64,000 nt of DNA from Lacticaseibacillus porcinae (GCF_003946305.1 NZ_RHNS01000009.1:1-64000), one strand, 5' to 3'; positions 44,401 to 54,175 are shown, counted from the first letter of the stretch. Translations and numbers: made by a program. Notes: a model not told the origin generated them from the sequence alone.

Positions 44401-47400
44401 CTTTACCAACTACCGTGAATGGCACGAATGAAACGGAGACTGTTGTTTACTATCCAGATACTGTGAAAGTTTCAGGAAGCGATCCTAAACCTGAAGGGGA
44501 GATCATTGATCCCGCCTATCCAGAGGGACCGCAGTATCCATCAGGCGTCGACACTGATAACTTGACGTTGAGTGTACCAGTCGTGATCCACTATGTTGAA
44601 GGCGTCGACTTGAACAATCCATTACTTGGGCCAACGACGCAACAAGTGACATTTACTCGTGATGCGACGATCAAGTTTGCCCCAGATGGCACACCGACGA
44701 TCACCTATGATGCATATCAACCTGATAGCCAAACTTCTGCAGGATTAGCGACGATTCCAGAAGTCCCTGGCTGGGTGGCAACGGTCACTGATTTAGCTGG
44801 GATCGAAGTGAAACCTGATTCTGGAAAACTCGATCAATACGTGAAATATTATCGCGCCGTCGTCGTTGTCCAACCACCTGCTGAACCTGATGGCGAGATC
44901 ACTGTCACGCCTGGCGCCAATACCGAGGCAGATCCAGATAGTCCGAAGTATCCTGCAGTGATTGACAAGTCTGAATTTGTGAACACCGTGACGCGGACGA
45001 TTCAATATCTGGATACCGTCACCGGTGATCCAGTTTCCTCGACCGTGACGCAAACCCTGAGCTTCAAGCGAAAAGTTGATTACAATTATACTGACGATGT
45101 ATTGAATCCTGAGGTATATTACGAGCCGTGGGAACCTTATACGACGTCAGAATTTGAAGCTGTGGTTTCGCCGACGGTTGCTGGCTACTTCACCTTGACT
45201 AAACAAGTCGATGCGTTGACGACGCAAGCAGAAAGTAAGTTAGAACCAGTGACGGTGCTTTATTACCCTGACACTGTGAAAGTCCCAAGTACTGATCCGA
45301 AGGCACCTGGAGATTTGATCGATGAGAAATTCCCACAAGGGCCGCAATATCCTGAAGGCGTTGATCAAAATGATTTGAATGATACGGTCAAGGTCACGAT
45401 TCATTTTGTTGATGCCCGTGATCAAAGTGTTGAACTACAACCATCAGTGACGCAAACTGTGAACTTTGCCCGCGATGCGACGGTGCATTTTGATCAAGAC
45501 GGAAAGGCAACAGTCACCTACACCGATTGGACGCCTGACACGGCGACAAATGATGGGTTAGCGACGTTGCCTGCGATCGATGGTTATGTGACCACGCAAA
45601 CCAAGCTCGATGGTTTAACGGTGAAAGCACAAGCTGCAGATGGGGATCAATACGTGTTGTATTATCCTGTTAAAGTCACGGTTGAACCACCAGTGACACC
45701 TGATGGCGAATTGAGTGTTAAACCAGGCGATCCGACAGTACCTGGGGATGAGCAAGCACCGAAGTATCCAGCAGACTTGAAAGCTGATGACCTGGTATCT
45801 GAAGTGCAACGGATCATTCACTACACCGATGAAGCTGGCGTGCCAGTAATCAAAGACGCAGAGCAATTCGTATTCTTCAAACGTTCAGTGACCTATGATT
45901 ATTCAAATCCGCAGAATCCTGTGCCGACTTATGGGGCGTGGGAGCCATACACTGACGGGTCGTTTGAAGCAGTGCCTAGCCCTGTGTTAGCGGATTGGTT
46001 CACGGCAACAACAGTCGTACCTGCTGCTCCAGCAATCGCCGAAGCAGCACCGATCGTTGAAACGGTGACCTACAGTCAACGCTTCGTCACGGTCCAACCT
46101 GATGGCCCGTATATCGGCAATACCAACAAAGAGTTGCTGAATGAATCCGTGACGCAAACCATTCACTATTTGAAACCTGATGGCAGCTATGCGGCGCAAG
46201 ATCACGTGACGACCTTGGCCTTCACGCGGACTGCCACGGTGAATGCAGAAACTGGCGAGGTGATCTCACTGGGGTCTTGGACGCCGACGACAACAGATAC
46301 TTTTGATGAAGTTGTCAGCCCGGCCTTCCCAGATCTGTTTACGGATACGAAGACGGTCGTTGCAACGACAGTGAAAGCAGAAGATGGCGATATTGATGAA
46401 ACCGTTCAATATGATCCGCGGTTTGTCACGGTGCCACCTGATGGCCCATTCATCGGTGAAACCAGCAAGGAACTGTTGAACACTGAAACGACTTTGACGA
46501 TTCATTATGTTGATCAAGATGGGAACACAGTAGCGCCAGATCACACCGCGACCTTAGCCTTCACCCGCACTGCGACGGTGAATGTGGAAACGGAAAAAGT
46601 CGAATCCTATTCTCCATGGCAGCCGGTAACGACGGATAGTTTTGACGCAGTGGCCAGTCCTGTTTTATCGGATCTGTTTACCATTGATAAAACCGTTGGC
46701 CCGATCAAAGTGACTGATCCTGAACAGCCGGTTGAAGAAACTGTGGTGTACAACGACTTGTACTTGACCGTCGAACCTGACGGCCCATATGTCGGCGGCA
46801 CCAGCCAAGAATTGCAGAATGAAACGGTCACCCAAACGATTCATTATGTCAAAGCTGACGGTAGCGTGGCGGCACCTGATCATGTGGCCACCTTAGCCTT
46901 CACGCGCACAGCAGTGATCAATGTGGAAACTGATACAGTGGATCATTTTGGTGAGTGGCAACCAGTCACTACTGATACTTTTGATGCAGTGATCAGCCCT
47001 GATGTCGCAGATCAATTCACCGAAACTAAGCAAATTGATGCGACGCAAGTGAAAGCTGATGACAAAGACCCTGAAGAAACCGTGCATTACAACGATTTGT
47101 ATGTGGTCGTCCAACCAGATGGCCCATATCTTGGCGAAACGACCAAAGAAGATCTGAATGAAGCTGTCACCCAAACCATCCATTATGTCGATGAAAATGG
47201 GGCGACTGTTTCACCAGATGTGTCCAAGACGTTGACCTTCACGCGAACTGCGACGATCAATGTTGAAACTGGTGAGATCGTTTCGCATAGTGATTGGACG
47301 CCGGTCACGACGGATACGTTTGACGCCGTGGTCAGCCCGTCGATCGATGATTTGTACACCACTAAAAAAACAATCGACGCAGTCACCGTCAAAGCTGATG

Positions 47401-50400
47401 CTGTTGATATCGTCGAAGATGTGGTTTACCATCCGTTGATCGTCACCGTTGGTCCTGATGGCCCTTATGTTGGCAATACCAGCAAAGAGTTGTTGAACCA
47501 AGAGGTTGTGCGGACGATTCATTATGTCGATGAAACTGGCAAGTCAGTCGCAGAAGACAACGTGAAGTCATTAGCCTTTACGCGCACCGTCAAAGTCAAC
47601 GCTGAAACTGGTGAAATTGTCGATGAAGGGACCTGGACACCGACGACGACAGACACTTTTGATGCCGTTGATAGTCCGGCCTTGGATAACTTGTATACCG
47701 AGCAAAAGACTGTTGACGCCGTGAAAGTGACGGCTTTACGAGATGACATCACCGAGACTGTGACCTACAAAGATCTCTATGTCACCGTCAAACCTGATGG
47801 GCCGTATGTTGGTGAAGCGACTAAAGAAGCGCTGAATCAACAAGTGACGCAAACCATCCATTATGTGGATGCGCAAGGCAACACAGTGGCACCAGATCAT
47901 AGCGATACCTTGTTGTTTACCCGCACTGTGATCGTGAACGCTGAAACTGGCGAGATCACGGATCAAGGGACTTGGACGCCAACGACGACTGACACCTTTG
48001 GGGAGGTGGTCAGCCCGACCTTGCCTAACTTGTACACGACTGACAAGAAAGTCGACGCCATTCAAGTGAAAGCAGAAGATGCGGATCTGCAAAAGACGGT
48101 CACGTACAATGATCTGTATGTCACGATCCAACCAGATGGCCCAGATTATCCAGGAAATTCTGCTTACGACCAACTGAATCGAACCGTTACGCAAACCATT
48201 CACTATGTCAAAGCCGATGGTAGCGAGGCTGCGCCTGATTCAGTGAAGACTTTGACCTTCACCCGAACAGCTAAGTTCAATGTTGAAACGCAAAAAGTCG
48301 AAAGCTACTCCGACTGGACCGCTGTTGATGGGGATACGTTTGCTGAAGTGGTCAGCCCTGATGTCAAAGATCAGTTCACTGCCACCAAGTCGATCCCTGA
48401 AACCAAAGTTACTGCAGAAACTGCAGATATCAACGAAACGGTTCAATACAACGATTTGTATCAAGTCGTGCAACCAGAAGGCCCAGATTATCCAGGCAAT
48501 ACGACGCAAGACCTTTTGAACAAAACGGTGACGTCAACCGTCCACTATCTCAAAGCTGATGGCAGTGTTGCGGCACCAGATGATGTCCAAACCTTGGCCT
48601 TCAAACGGACTGCGACGATCAACGTTGAAACTGGTGAAATCGTCGGTTACGGCGATTGGCAAGCAGTTGACGGTGATACCTTCAAAGACGTTCAGAGCCC
48701 GACGTTCGCTGACGAATTCACAACGGATAAAGTGGTCAAAGGTCAACAAGTTACTGCTGATAGAAAAGGTCCTGAAACCACTGTGCAATATCAACCTAAG
48801 TTCGTAGTCGTCCAACCAGAAGGACCTGATTATCCAGGTGATTCCAGTCAAGACCTTTTGAATCAGACAATCACCCAGACGATCCATTATGTTGATGGTG
48901 AAGGAAAGTCGGTTGCTGAAGCGCACGTGGCCACCTTGGACTTCACTCGCACAGCAAAAGTCGATCTTGAAACTGGTGCAGTGGTTGAGTGGGGTGATTG
49001 GCAGCCAAAGACAACAGATACCTTTGTTGAAGTCATCAGTCCAACAGTCACAGATCTGACGCCTGACAAGAAACAAATCGTTGCCACCAAGGTAACTGGT
49101 GAATCTAAGGACATCGAAGAAACGGTGACTTACAGCAGTTTGTACGTCACGGTGGAACCTGATGGCCCATTCATTGGCGATACCAGCGAAGATAAGCTTA
49201 ATCATACCGTCACGCAGACGATTCACTATGTTTTAGCAGATGGCAGCGAGGCGGCACCTGATGCAGTTCACACGTTAGCTTTCAAGCGCACGGCACAAGT
49301 GAACGTTGAAACAGGCGAGATCTTGAGTTACGGCGATTGGGAAGCAGTGACAACGGATACCTTTGACACCGTGGTCAGTCCAACTTTAACGGATTTGTTT
49401 ACGACGACCAAGCAAATCGACGCGATTAAAGTTGATGGCGACACCAAAGATATTGTCGAAACCGTCGATTATCGGAACTTGTATGTGATCGTCAAACCTG
49501 GGGATGGTTATCCAAATGATCCGACTCTCGGCGACACCATCGAACACAACTTGATCGTCGATACGATTCGCACCATTAAGTACGTGGATGAATCAGGCAA
49601 GGAAGTCGCGCAAGAATATTCAACGCGGCTGACTTTCCAACGCACTGCCAAAGTGAATGTTGAAACTAACACTGTTGAAGAATACACGCCATGGGATCCG
49701 CTGAATGACACATTCCCAGAAGTGACGAGTCCGGCAGTTGCGAATATGTATACCACGCAAAAGACACTGCCTGCCATTCCAATCAAGCCAGGTGATGCGG
49801 ACATTCCGGAAACTGTGACGTACAAAGATCTGTACGTGAATGTTAACCCAGAAGGCCCGACGTATCCAGATGGCGTCACTAAAGACGATTTGAATCAAAG
49901 TGTCACCCAAACGATCCATTACGTTAAAGCTGATGGGAGTGTTGCAGCCCCTGATCATGTGGTCACATTAGCCTTTACGCGAACGGCGAAATACAACCTG
50001 GAAACAGGCAAAGTTGAAAGCTACTCGGATTGGACTGCGGTGAATGGTGATACGTTTGCTGAAGTATTGAGTCCTGAAGTCACGAATCAATTCACAATCA
50101 CCAAGCAAATCGATGCGAAGACGGTGAAAGCGATGGATGACGACATCACTGAAACCGTTCATTACAACGATTTGTACGCTGTCGTTGAACCTGATGGCCC
50201 GTACACTGGGGAGGCGACGAAAGACCTTTTGAATGAATCGGTCACGGCGACGATCCACTATCTCAAAGCTGATGGTAGCAAAGCCGCTGACGACGATGTG
50301 CAAACCTTGGCATTCAAGCGTACTGCGACAGTCAATATGGAAACTGGGAAAATCGTTGATTACGGCGATTGGACACCAGTAACGACCGATACCTTCGATG

Positions 50401-52796
50401 ATGTGGACAGTCCGATTTTGGCAGAAGAGTTCACCACGGATAAGACAATCAAAGGTCAGAAGGTGGTTGCCGACGCGGCGGACATTGATACGACGGTTCA
50501 ATATCAAACTAAATTCATGACAGTTCAACCTGAAGGCCCAGACTATCCAGGTGAATCAGGCCCAGACCTTTTGAACAAGACGGTCACACAAACGATTCAT
50601 TACGTTGATGTCGACGGGAAGACCGTTGCAGATGATCACGTGGCGACGTTGGACTTCACGCGGACGGCGAAAGTCGACCTTGAAACTGGCAAAGTGGTTG
50701 AGTGGGGGGCTTGGCAACCGAAGACGACCGACACGTTTGATGAAGTTGTGAGTCCAATTGTTGTTGCGCTTACACCAGATCACAAGCAAACTGTGCCTGC
50801 GAAAGTGGCGATCGATGATCCTCAAGACGTTGAAACTACCGTGACCTATAGCAATCTGTATGTCACTGTACAGCCAGAAGGACCTGATTATCCAGGTGAA
50901 AGTAGCGCGGACAAGTTGAATCATACTGTGACGCAAACTATTCATTATGTGAAAGCTGACGGTAGTGTTGCGGCACCTGATTCCGTCCAAACGTTAACCT
51001 TCAAGCGTACGGCGCAAGTGAATGTCGAAACCGGCGAGATCTTGAGTTTCGGTGATTGGGAAGCAGTGACAACTGACACGTTTGAGGAAATCACTAGTCC
51101 TATGTTTGACGACTTGTTTACGGATACCAAGCAGATCGATGCCGTGAAGGTGGATGGCGATTCTACAGATATTGTCGAAACCGTGACGTATCAAGATTTG
51201 TATGTCACTGTGAAGCCTGATGGCCCATATACCGGCGAGGCGACGAAAGACTACTTGAATCAATTTGTGACGAATACGGTTCATTATGTTGACAATAATG
51301 GGAAGACTGTTGCCGATGATTATACGCAAACGTTGGCGTTCACTCGTACCGCCACCGTCAATGTTGAAACTGGTGAAGTCGTTGGAACTGGCGACTGGCA
51401 GCCAGTGACGACGGATACGTTTGCTGATGCGACAAGTCCAACTGTCGACAACCTGTTCACCAACGAGAAACAGGTCAAAGGTGTTCAAGTGAAAGCCGAA
51501 GACGCTGATCTTGAAACAACAGTCACGTATAACGATTTGTATCTCGTTGTCCAACCAGAAGGCCCAGATTATCCAGCTGGCACGAGCAAAGATGATCTGA
51601 ATGAGGCTGTGACCCAAACCATTTATTATGTGAATGAAAATGGCGACATCGTTTCACCTGATGTGACCAAGACCTTGAACTTTACGCGGACTGCGACAAT
51701 CAACGTCGAAACTGGTGAAGTTGTCAGTCACACCGGTTGGCAAGCAACGACGACGGATACCTTTGATAAAGTAGTCAGCCCTGAAATTGCCGACTTGTTC
51801 ACGAAACAAAAGGCAGTTGATGCGGTAACAGTCAAAGCTGATTCAGATGACATCACTGAAAATGTTGTCTATCAGCAATTGATCGTGACAGTCAAACCGG
51901 ATGGCCCGTATACCGGCGAGGCGACGAAAGACTATCTGAATCAATCCGTGACGAATACGGTTCATTACGTTGATGCAAATGGCGATCCAGTTGCCGATGA
52001 TTCTACGGAAACTCTGGCCTTTACTCGAACAGCCATTGTCAATGTTGAAACTGGTGAAATTGTTGAAACAACTGACTGGCAACCTGTGACAACTGATACC
52101 TTTGCGGATGTGACGAGTCCAACGATCGACAATTTGTTTACCACCGAGAAGCAGATCAAAGGTGTTCAAGTCAAAGCAGAAGATGCTGATCTTGAAACTA
52201 CGGTCACTTACAACGACTTGTATGTGATCGTCCAACCTGATGGCCCATTCATCGGTGATACCACCAAAGACCTGCTCAATCAAACCGTCACGCAAAAGAT
52301 TCATTATGTTGACGCAGATGGCAAACCGCTTGCACCTGACTACACCGCAACTGTGACCTTCAAGCGCACGGCAACAGTGAATGCCGAAACTGGTGAGATC
52401 CTCGAATTTGGGGCATGGACTCCGGCAAGCGATACCTTTGCTGCTGTTCCAAATCCAACGTTGAAAGGGTACACGACGGATTCACAAGCAGTCAGTGCCC
52501 AAACAGTGACCTTCGCAAGTGATGATCTGGTGACGACGGTGATCTACAAAGCTGTGACCGCACCGAAGCCAACGCCGAAGCCTGACCAAGGCAAATCAAC
52601 ACCGAACACCAACACCCAGCAAATTGGCCCGGCAGTGATCACACCAGCTAGTGCTGGTACCACTGCAAGTCAAATGCCACCGACCAGCGATGCGCAGAAT
52701 ACCAAACTGTCGCTTCTCGGGTTGATCGTAGCAAGCTTTGCAACTGTTGGCGCATGGTTTACCACCCGCAAACAAAAGAAAGGAGCCCGTCGCTAA
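41472..52796 (+). CDS. giant Mub-like repeat adhesin (3,774 aa)
   Basis: This cell-wall protein probably binds mucus or host surfaces. Residues 1-50 form a KxYKxGKxW-type signal (HYRLYKSRHGWLVMGITTIG). About 55-210 is a Ser/Thr/Ala/Pro-rich stretch, followed by a non-repeat head at about 220-420 and an Ig-like domain near 420-500. Then come one divergent and six long repeats (133-139 residues, 43260-46085) and 19 repeats of about 113 residues (46086-52558). Each short repeat carries a Mub-B2-like core (TQTIHYV..DG...TLAFTRTATVNVETG...W.P.TTDTF). A linker leads to an atypical sortase signal MPPTSD, a hydrophobic segment and basic tail KQKKGARR. The start at 41472 follows GGAGGG; the upstream frame lacks a ribosome site. 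Confidence 0.92.
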   Translation: MEKTETKRQRFVAALTEKQTHYRLYKSRHGWLVMGITTIGLAAGLALTPQVVKADEQTADAGVTTSVDSSGTNDTSPDAATEAPVTDPNVVDGAGDAASVADPAPAAEDTTADSQPVNVAEPSTPDPATTPSASESAPAPTQTTEAPASTPESSTGVTNTLTPSDGTNTDQTSASSGASQDSTTSDPTVQPADVTQPAPLALADVAAPKTVIPAPTTPDSATITEQIRTDGLTLNVVNSPEDGVSPDGRYRIAAAWVTTQPPGEPLYSAARNAWNANPMWLSNYNISISNMRLIDGHWETTAASVVTFTIPPQVVVNNTGMPLNTSANVNSTMLLTFMGASSSDSPNFQRNELAVQAIPGTNNIQVLGQTFTVNIADMNPNASWINIRNQTLLMADPSTIMFQPWVSLGVITAPKTVQLTPTIDTHDRGATTLSGTGTEVGNTITVYSQDSSKTVTTAVDANGNWAINRSAAGFGDNERLYVIETNNLGDKPGAVSDQEWAYNKENIYYIDVDHNPLGQATQQVLWTNISTIAFDANGKLIFTTHWTPVDEPIFPAFTLPDLPAYPDLYPRPRVLPAERSQGPGADINQIVPYLYKWLEIKPGDTIPEDYKDVTIDALTAEVHRTVSFVTNTGEVLQPPVEETLTFTRTAVLNVETKQLDHYTDWVPVTSDMFDQMDRPVFDGYFTPTAKVDEYTVDISKFGVSDQDQTAEFVYFPRDIDVTSTDPKDSGDPIDETYPDGPKFSTGTTTSDLNWTKNWTVQYVAYNDLNTPLAAATHQSESFKRNATVHFDLDSQVSSVDYSDWTLSGDPYTTVSNFPNIRGFVTTQTSIDPPAVTPPADASGSGQTQTDYIKYYPSNVVVQPPAQPDGPVSVTPGGPTVPSDDQSPKYPSDLETSDFVKTITRTINFVLSDGQPSPIPPEVQTVSFKRTVSYNYAASLTNPSISYGDWEPYDTSEFTEFTNPTISGYFTLTPTVPTLPTTVNGTNETETVVYYPDTVKVSGSDPKPEGEIIDPAYPEGPQYPSGVDTDNLTLSVPVVIHYVEGVDLNNPLLGPTTQQVTFTRDATIKFAPDGTPTITYDAYQPDSQTSAGLATIPEVPGWVATVTDLAGIEVKPDSGKLDQYVKYYRAVVVVQPPAEPDGEITVTPGANTEADPDSPKYPAVIDKSEFVNTVTRTIQYLDTVTGDPVSSTVTQTLSFKRKVDYNYTDDVLNPEVYYEPWEPYTTSEFEAVVSPTVAGYFTLTKQVDALTTQAESKLEPVTVLYYPDTVKVPSTDPKAPGDLIDEKFPQGPQYPEGVDQNDLNDTVKVTIHFVDARDQSVELQPSVTQTVNFARDATVHFDQDGKATVTYTDWTPDTATNDGLATLPAIDGYVTTQTKLDGLTVKAQAADGDQYVLYYPVKVTVEPPVTPDGELSVKPGDPTVPGDEQAPKYPADLKADDLVSEVQRIIHYTDEAGVPVIKDAEQFVFFKRSVTYDYSNPQNPVPTYGAWEPYTDGSFEAVPSPVLADWFTATTVVPAAPAIAEAAPIVETVTYSQRFVTVQPDGPYIGNTNKELLNESVTQTIHYLKPDGSYAAQDHVTTLAFTRTATVNAETGEVISLGSWTPTTTDTFDEVVSPAFPDLFTDTKTVVATTVKAEDGDIDETVQYDPRFVTVPPDGPFIGETSKELLNTETTLTIHYVDQDGNTVAPDHTATLAFTRTATVNVETEKVESYSPWQPVTTDSFDAVASPVLSDLFTIDKTVGPIKVTDPEQPVEETVVYNDLYLTVEPDGPYVGGTSQELQNETVTQTIHYVKADGSVAAPDHVATLAFTRTAVINVETDTVDHFGEWQPVTTDTFDAVISPDVADQFTETKQIDATQVKADDKDPEETVHYNDLYVVVQPDGPYLGETTKEDLNEAVTQTIHYVDENGATVSPDVSKTLTFTRTATINVETGEIVSHSDWTPVTTDTFDAVVSPSIDDLYTTKKTIDAVTVKADAVDIVEDVVYHPLIVTVGPDGPYVGNTSKELLNQEVVRTIHYVDETGKSVAEDNVKSLAFTRTVKVNAETGEIVDEGTWTPTTTDTFDAVDSPALDNLYTEQKTVDAVKVTALRDDITETVTYKDLYVTVKPDGPYVGEATKEALNQQVTQTIHYVDAQGNTVAPDHSDTLLFTRTVIVNAETGEITDQGTWTPTTTDTFGEVVSPTLPNLYTTDKKVDAIQVKAEDADLQKTVTYNDLYVTIQPDGPDYPGNSAYDQLNRTVTQTIHYVKADGSEAAPDSVKTLTFTRTAKFNVETQKVESYSDWTAVDGDTFAEVVSPDVKDQFTATKSIPETKVTAETADINETVQYNDLYQVVQPEGPDYPGNTTQDLLNKTVTSTVHYLKADGSVAAPDDVQTLAFKRTATINVETGEIVGYGDWQAVDGDTFKDVQSPTFADEFTTDKVVKGQQVTADRKGPETTVQYQPKFVVVQPEGPDYPGDSSQDLLNQTITQTIHYVDGEGKSVAEAHVATLDFTRTAKVDLETGAVVEWGDWQPKTTDTFVEVISPTVTDLTPDKKQIVATKVTGESKDIEETVTYSSLYVTVEPDGPFIGDTSEDKLNHTVTQTIHYVLADGSEAAPDAVHTLAFKRTAQVNVETGEILSYGDWEAVTTDTFDTVVSPTLTDLFTTTKQIDAIKVDGDTKDIVETVDYRNLYVIVKPGDGYPNDPTLGDTIEHNLIVDTIRTIKYVDESGKEVAQEYSTRLTFQRTAKVNVETNTVEEYTPWDPLNDTFPEVTSPAVANMYTTQKTLPAIPIKPGDADIPETVTYKDLYVNVNPEGPTYPDGVTKDDLNQSVTQTIHYVKADGSVAAPDHVVTLAFTRTAKYNLETGKVESYSDWTAVNGDTFAEVLSPEVTNQFTITKQIDAKTVKAMDDDITETVHYNDLYAVVEPDGPYTGEATKDLLNESVTATIHYLKADGSKAADDDVQTLAFKRTATVNMETGKIVDYGDWTPVTTDTFDDVDSPILAEEFTTDKTIKGQKVVADAADIDTTVQYQTKFMTVQPEGPDYPGESGPDLLNKTVTQTIHYVDVDGKTVADDHVATLDFTRTAKVDLETGKVVEWGAWQPKTTDTFDEVVSPIVVALTPDHKQTVPAKVAIDDPQDVETTVTYSNLYVTVQPEGPDYPGESSADKLNHTVTQTIHYVKADGSVAAPDSVQTLTFKRTAQVNVETGEILSFGDWEAVTTDTFEEITSPMFDDLFTDTKQIDAVKVDGDSTDIVETVTYQDLYVTVKPDGPYTGEATKDYLNQFVTNTVHYVDNNGKTVADDYTQTLAFTRTATVNVETGEVVGTGDWQPVTTDTFADATSPTVDNLFTNEKQVKGVQVKAEDADLETTVTYNDLYLVVQPEGPDYPAGTSKDDLNEAVTQTIYYVNENGDIVSPDVTKTLNFTRTATINVETGEVVSHTGWQATTTDTFDKVVSPEIADLFTKQKAVDAVTVKADSDDITENVVYQQLIVTVKPDGPYTGEATKDYLNQSVTNTVHYVDANGDPVADDSTETLAFTRTAIVNVETGEIVETTDWQPVTTDTFADVTSPTIDNLFTTEKQIKGVQVKAEDADLETTVTYNDLYVIVQPDGPFIGDTTKDLLNQTVTQKIHYVDADGKPLAPDYTATVTFKRTATVNAETGEILEFGAWTPASDTFAAVPNPTLKGYTTDSQAVSAQTVTFASDDLVTTVIYKAVTAPKPTPKPDQGKSTPNTNTQQIGPAVITPASAGTTASQMPPTSDAQNTKLSLLGLIVASFATVGAWFTTRKQKKGARR
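43629..46085 (+). repeat. six long tandem repeats in the adhesin
   Basis: Units begin near 43629, 44046, 44463, 44860, 45275 and 45674, with periods of 397-417 bp. Two subtypes alternate: one opens with VKVxxxDPK...YPxGPQYPxGV, the other with VVVQPP..PDG..VTPG...PKYP. The alternation indicates duplication of a two-unit block. Confidence 0.8.
46086..52558 (+). repeat. 19 short tandem repeats in the adhesin
   Basis: Nineteen in-frame units of about 340 bp start with variants of VTVQPDGPYxG or VVVQPEGPDYPG. The first begins at 46086, the second at 46425 and the last at 52223. Unit 11 is divergent and carries GDGYPNDPTLGDT. Units 7-10 match units 12-15 pairwise, and unit 16 matches unit 18, showing nested block duplications. 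Confidence 0.88.
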
Positions 52797-52815
52797 AAAC
52801 TAAATCTAGTAACAA

Positions 52816-52836
52816 ACAGGCGCACACTGCGCCTGT
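52816..52836. other. 9-bp perfect hairpin after the adhesin gene
   Basis: ACAGGCGCA and TGCGCCTGT pair around CAC, 20 bases after the adhesin stop. No T-run follows on the plus strand, so it may be an inefficient terminator or a 3'-end stabiliser. Confidence 0.6.
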
Positions 52837-52838
52837 AC

Positions 52839-52878
52839 ATAAAAAAGAAGCCTTCAACCAACTGGCTGAAGACTTCTA
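52839..52878 (-). terminator. terminator of the ABC transporter operon (minus strand)
   Basis: On the minus strand AGAAGTCTTCA and TGAAGGCTTCT pair imperfectly and are followed by TTTTTT. Confidence 0.85.
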
Positions 52879-52892
52879 GTCACAAGCAAGCG

Positions 52893-54167
52893 TTACTTGT
52901 TGTTATTATCTTTGATGATCTTCTTGGTTTGAGTCTGTAAGTTGCCCATTGCTTTTTCTGGGGTTTCGTTCTTGGTGAGCATGGCATCAACCGCACTCAA
53001 CAAGTCAGTACGATATTCAGAGAAGCCGATGAAGGCAGTGGATTGGAAACCGAAGTCCAAGGAGTTAACGGCTGCTTTATCAGCAGGGTTCTTGTCCAAG
53101 AAGGCTTGGTAGCCGGAATCTTTAACAGCAGACTTAGTCAAAGGCACATAACCAGTCTTTTCAGACCACTTGATGGTTTCTTTCTTGGAAAGCAAGAACT
53201 TGATGAAGTCCGCGCCGCCTTTCTTTTCAGAAGCAGAGGCGTCTTTGAACATCACGATATCGTTACCAGCAAGTTCAGTGGCTTTGTTGCCTTTATAAGT
53301 TGGCAAAGCCATGGTTTCCCAAGTGAAGCCTTTAGGCGCATATTGCTTCATGCTGGAGATACCAGCTGAAGAGCCAACATAGAACAAAGCTTTGCTAGAC
53401 GTGAAGGTCCGATCGCCGTAAACATCTTCGCCGGCAGTCTTGGCTTCTTTGTTTTGAACCATGTCCCAGATGAAGTGGGTCGCTTCAAGGGTCTTTTTGG
53501 AGTTCAAGTTAGGCGTTAAGTCAGTGGAAACTAACTTGTTGCCGTTTTGCTTGGCGAGGCCTTCAAGTTCCATATCAAAGGACTTATCAAAGCTGATGCC
53601 GTAAATGCCGTCAGCTTTGACTTGGGCAGCGTCTTTTTGGACTTCTTCCCAGCTAGTTGGCACAGACATGTTGTACTTCTTCAACAACGTTGGGTTGTAG
53701 TACATGATCCGCACAGACTTAGAGAATGGCATGGAGTAGTACTTGCCTTGGTACTTGGAAGAGCTTAAGAAGGCTGGATAAATGTCAGACAAGTCGGACT
53801 TTTTGATGTAGTTATCAAAAGGTTCGATGAAACCATTTTTCACATAATCAGGCACAGTGGTGTAAGTGGTTTGAGAGATCGTTGGCAACTTGTGCGACTT
53901 GGCACCTGCCATGATCTTTTGTTGTAAGGCGGTGTAGTCGCCTTGCGCGGTGCCGACCACTTTGTACTTGGATTGCGACTTGTTGTAGTCACTGATGATG
54001 CTGTTTAAGGCTTTGGCATAAGGGCCGTTCATCCCATGCCAAAAGGTGATTTTGACTGGACCGGAACTTTTCGTTGAAGAACTAGAGTTGCCACAAGCCG
54101 TTAAGCCAGCAGCCAAACTAACAGTGAAAACGGCGAGTAATGCTTTGACCCACGATTTCTTTTTCAT
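52893..54167 (-). CDS. ABC importer substrate-binding lipoprotein (UgpB/carbohydrate type)
   Basis: This 424-residue protein has a lipoprotein signal (LTAC near residue 25 supplies the lipidated Cys) and a Ser/Thr linker. A family-1 extracellular solute-binding domain follows, opening ITFWHGMNGPYAKALNSII and containing PTSWEEVQKDA. Relatives bind sn-glycerol-3-phosphate, its diesters, or oligosaccharides, and the ligand cannot be fixed from sequence. It is the last gene of a four-gene operon (ATPase, two permeases, binding protein), 8 bases after the second permease. Confidence 0.87.
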   Translation of the reverse strand: MKKKSWVKALLAVFTVSLAAGLTACGNSSSSTKSSGPVKITFWHGMNGPYAKALNSIISDYNKSQSKYKVVGTAQGDYTALQQKIMAGAKSHKLPTISQTTYTTVPDYVKNGFIEPFDNYIKKSDLSDIYPAFLSSSKYQGKYYSMPFSKSVRIMYYNPTLLKKYNMSVPTSWEEVQKDAAQVKADGIYGISFDKSFDMELEGLAKQNGNKLVSTDLTPNLNSKKTLEATHFIWDMVQNKEAKTAGEDVYGDRTFTSSKALFYVGSSAGISSMKQYAPKGFTWETMALPTYKGNKATELAGNDIVMFKDASASEKKGGADFIKFLLSKKETIKWSEKTGYVPLTKSAVKDSGYQAFLDKNPADKAAVNSLDFGFQSTAFIGFSEYRTDLLSAVDAMLTKNETPEKAMGNLQTQTKKIIKDNNNK

Positions 54168-54175
54168 GTGAATGA

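Noticed and set aside
46200-52304. Many long open frames on the minus strand inside the adhesin gene (up to about 230 residues)
   Set aside because: They recur at the same phase in each repeat, lack ribosome sites, and arise from the codon bias of the plus-strand repeats.
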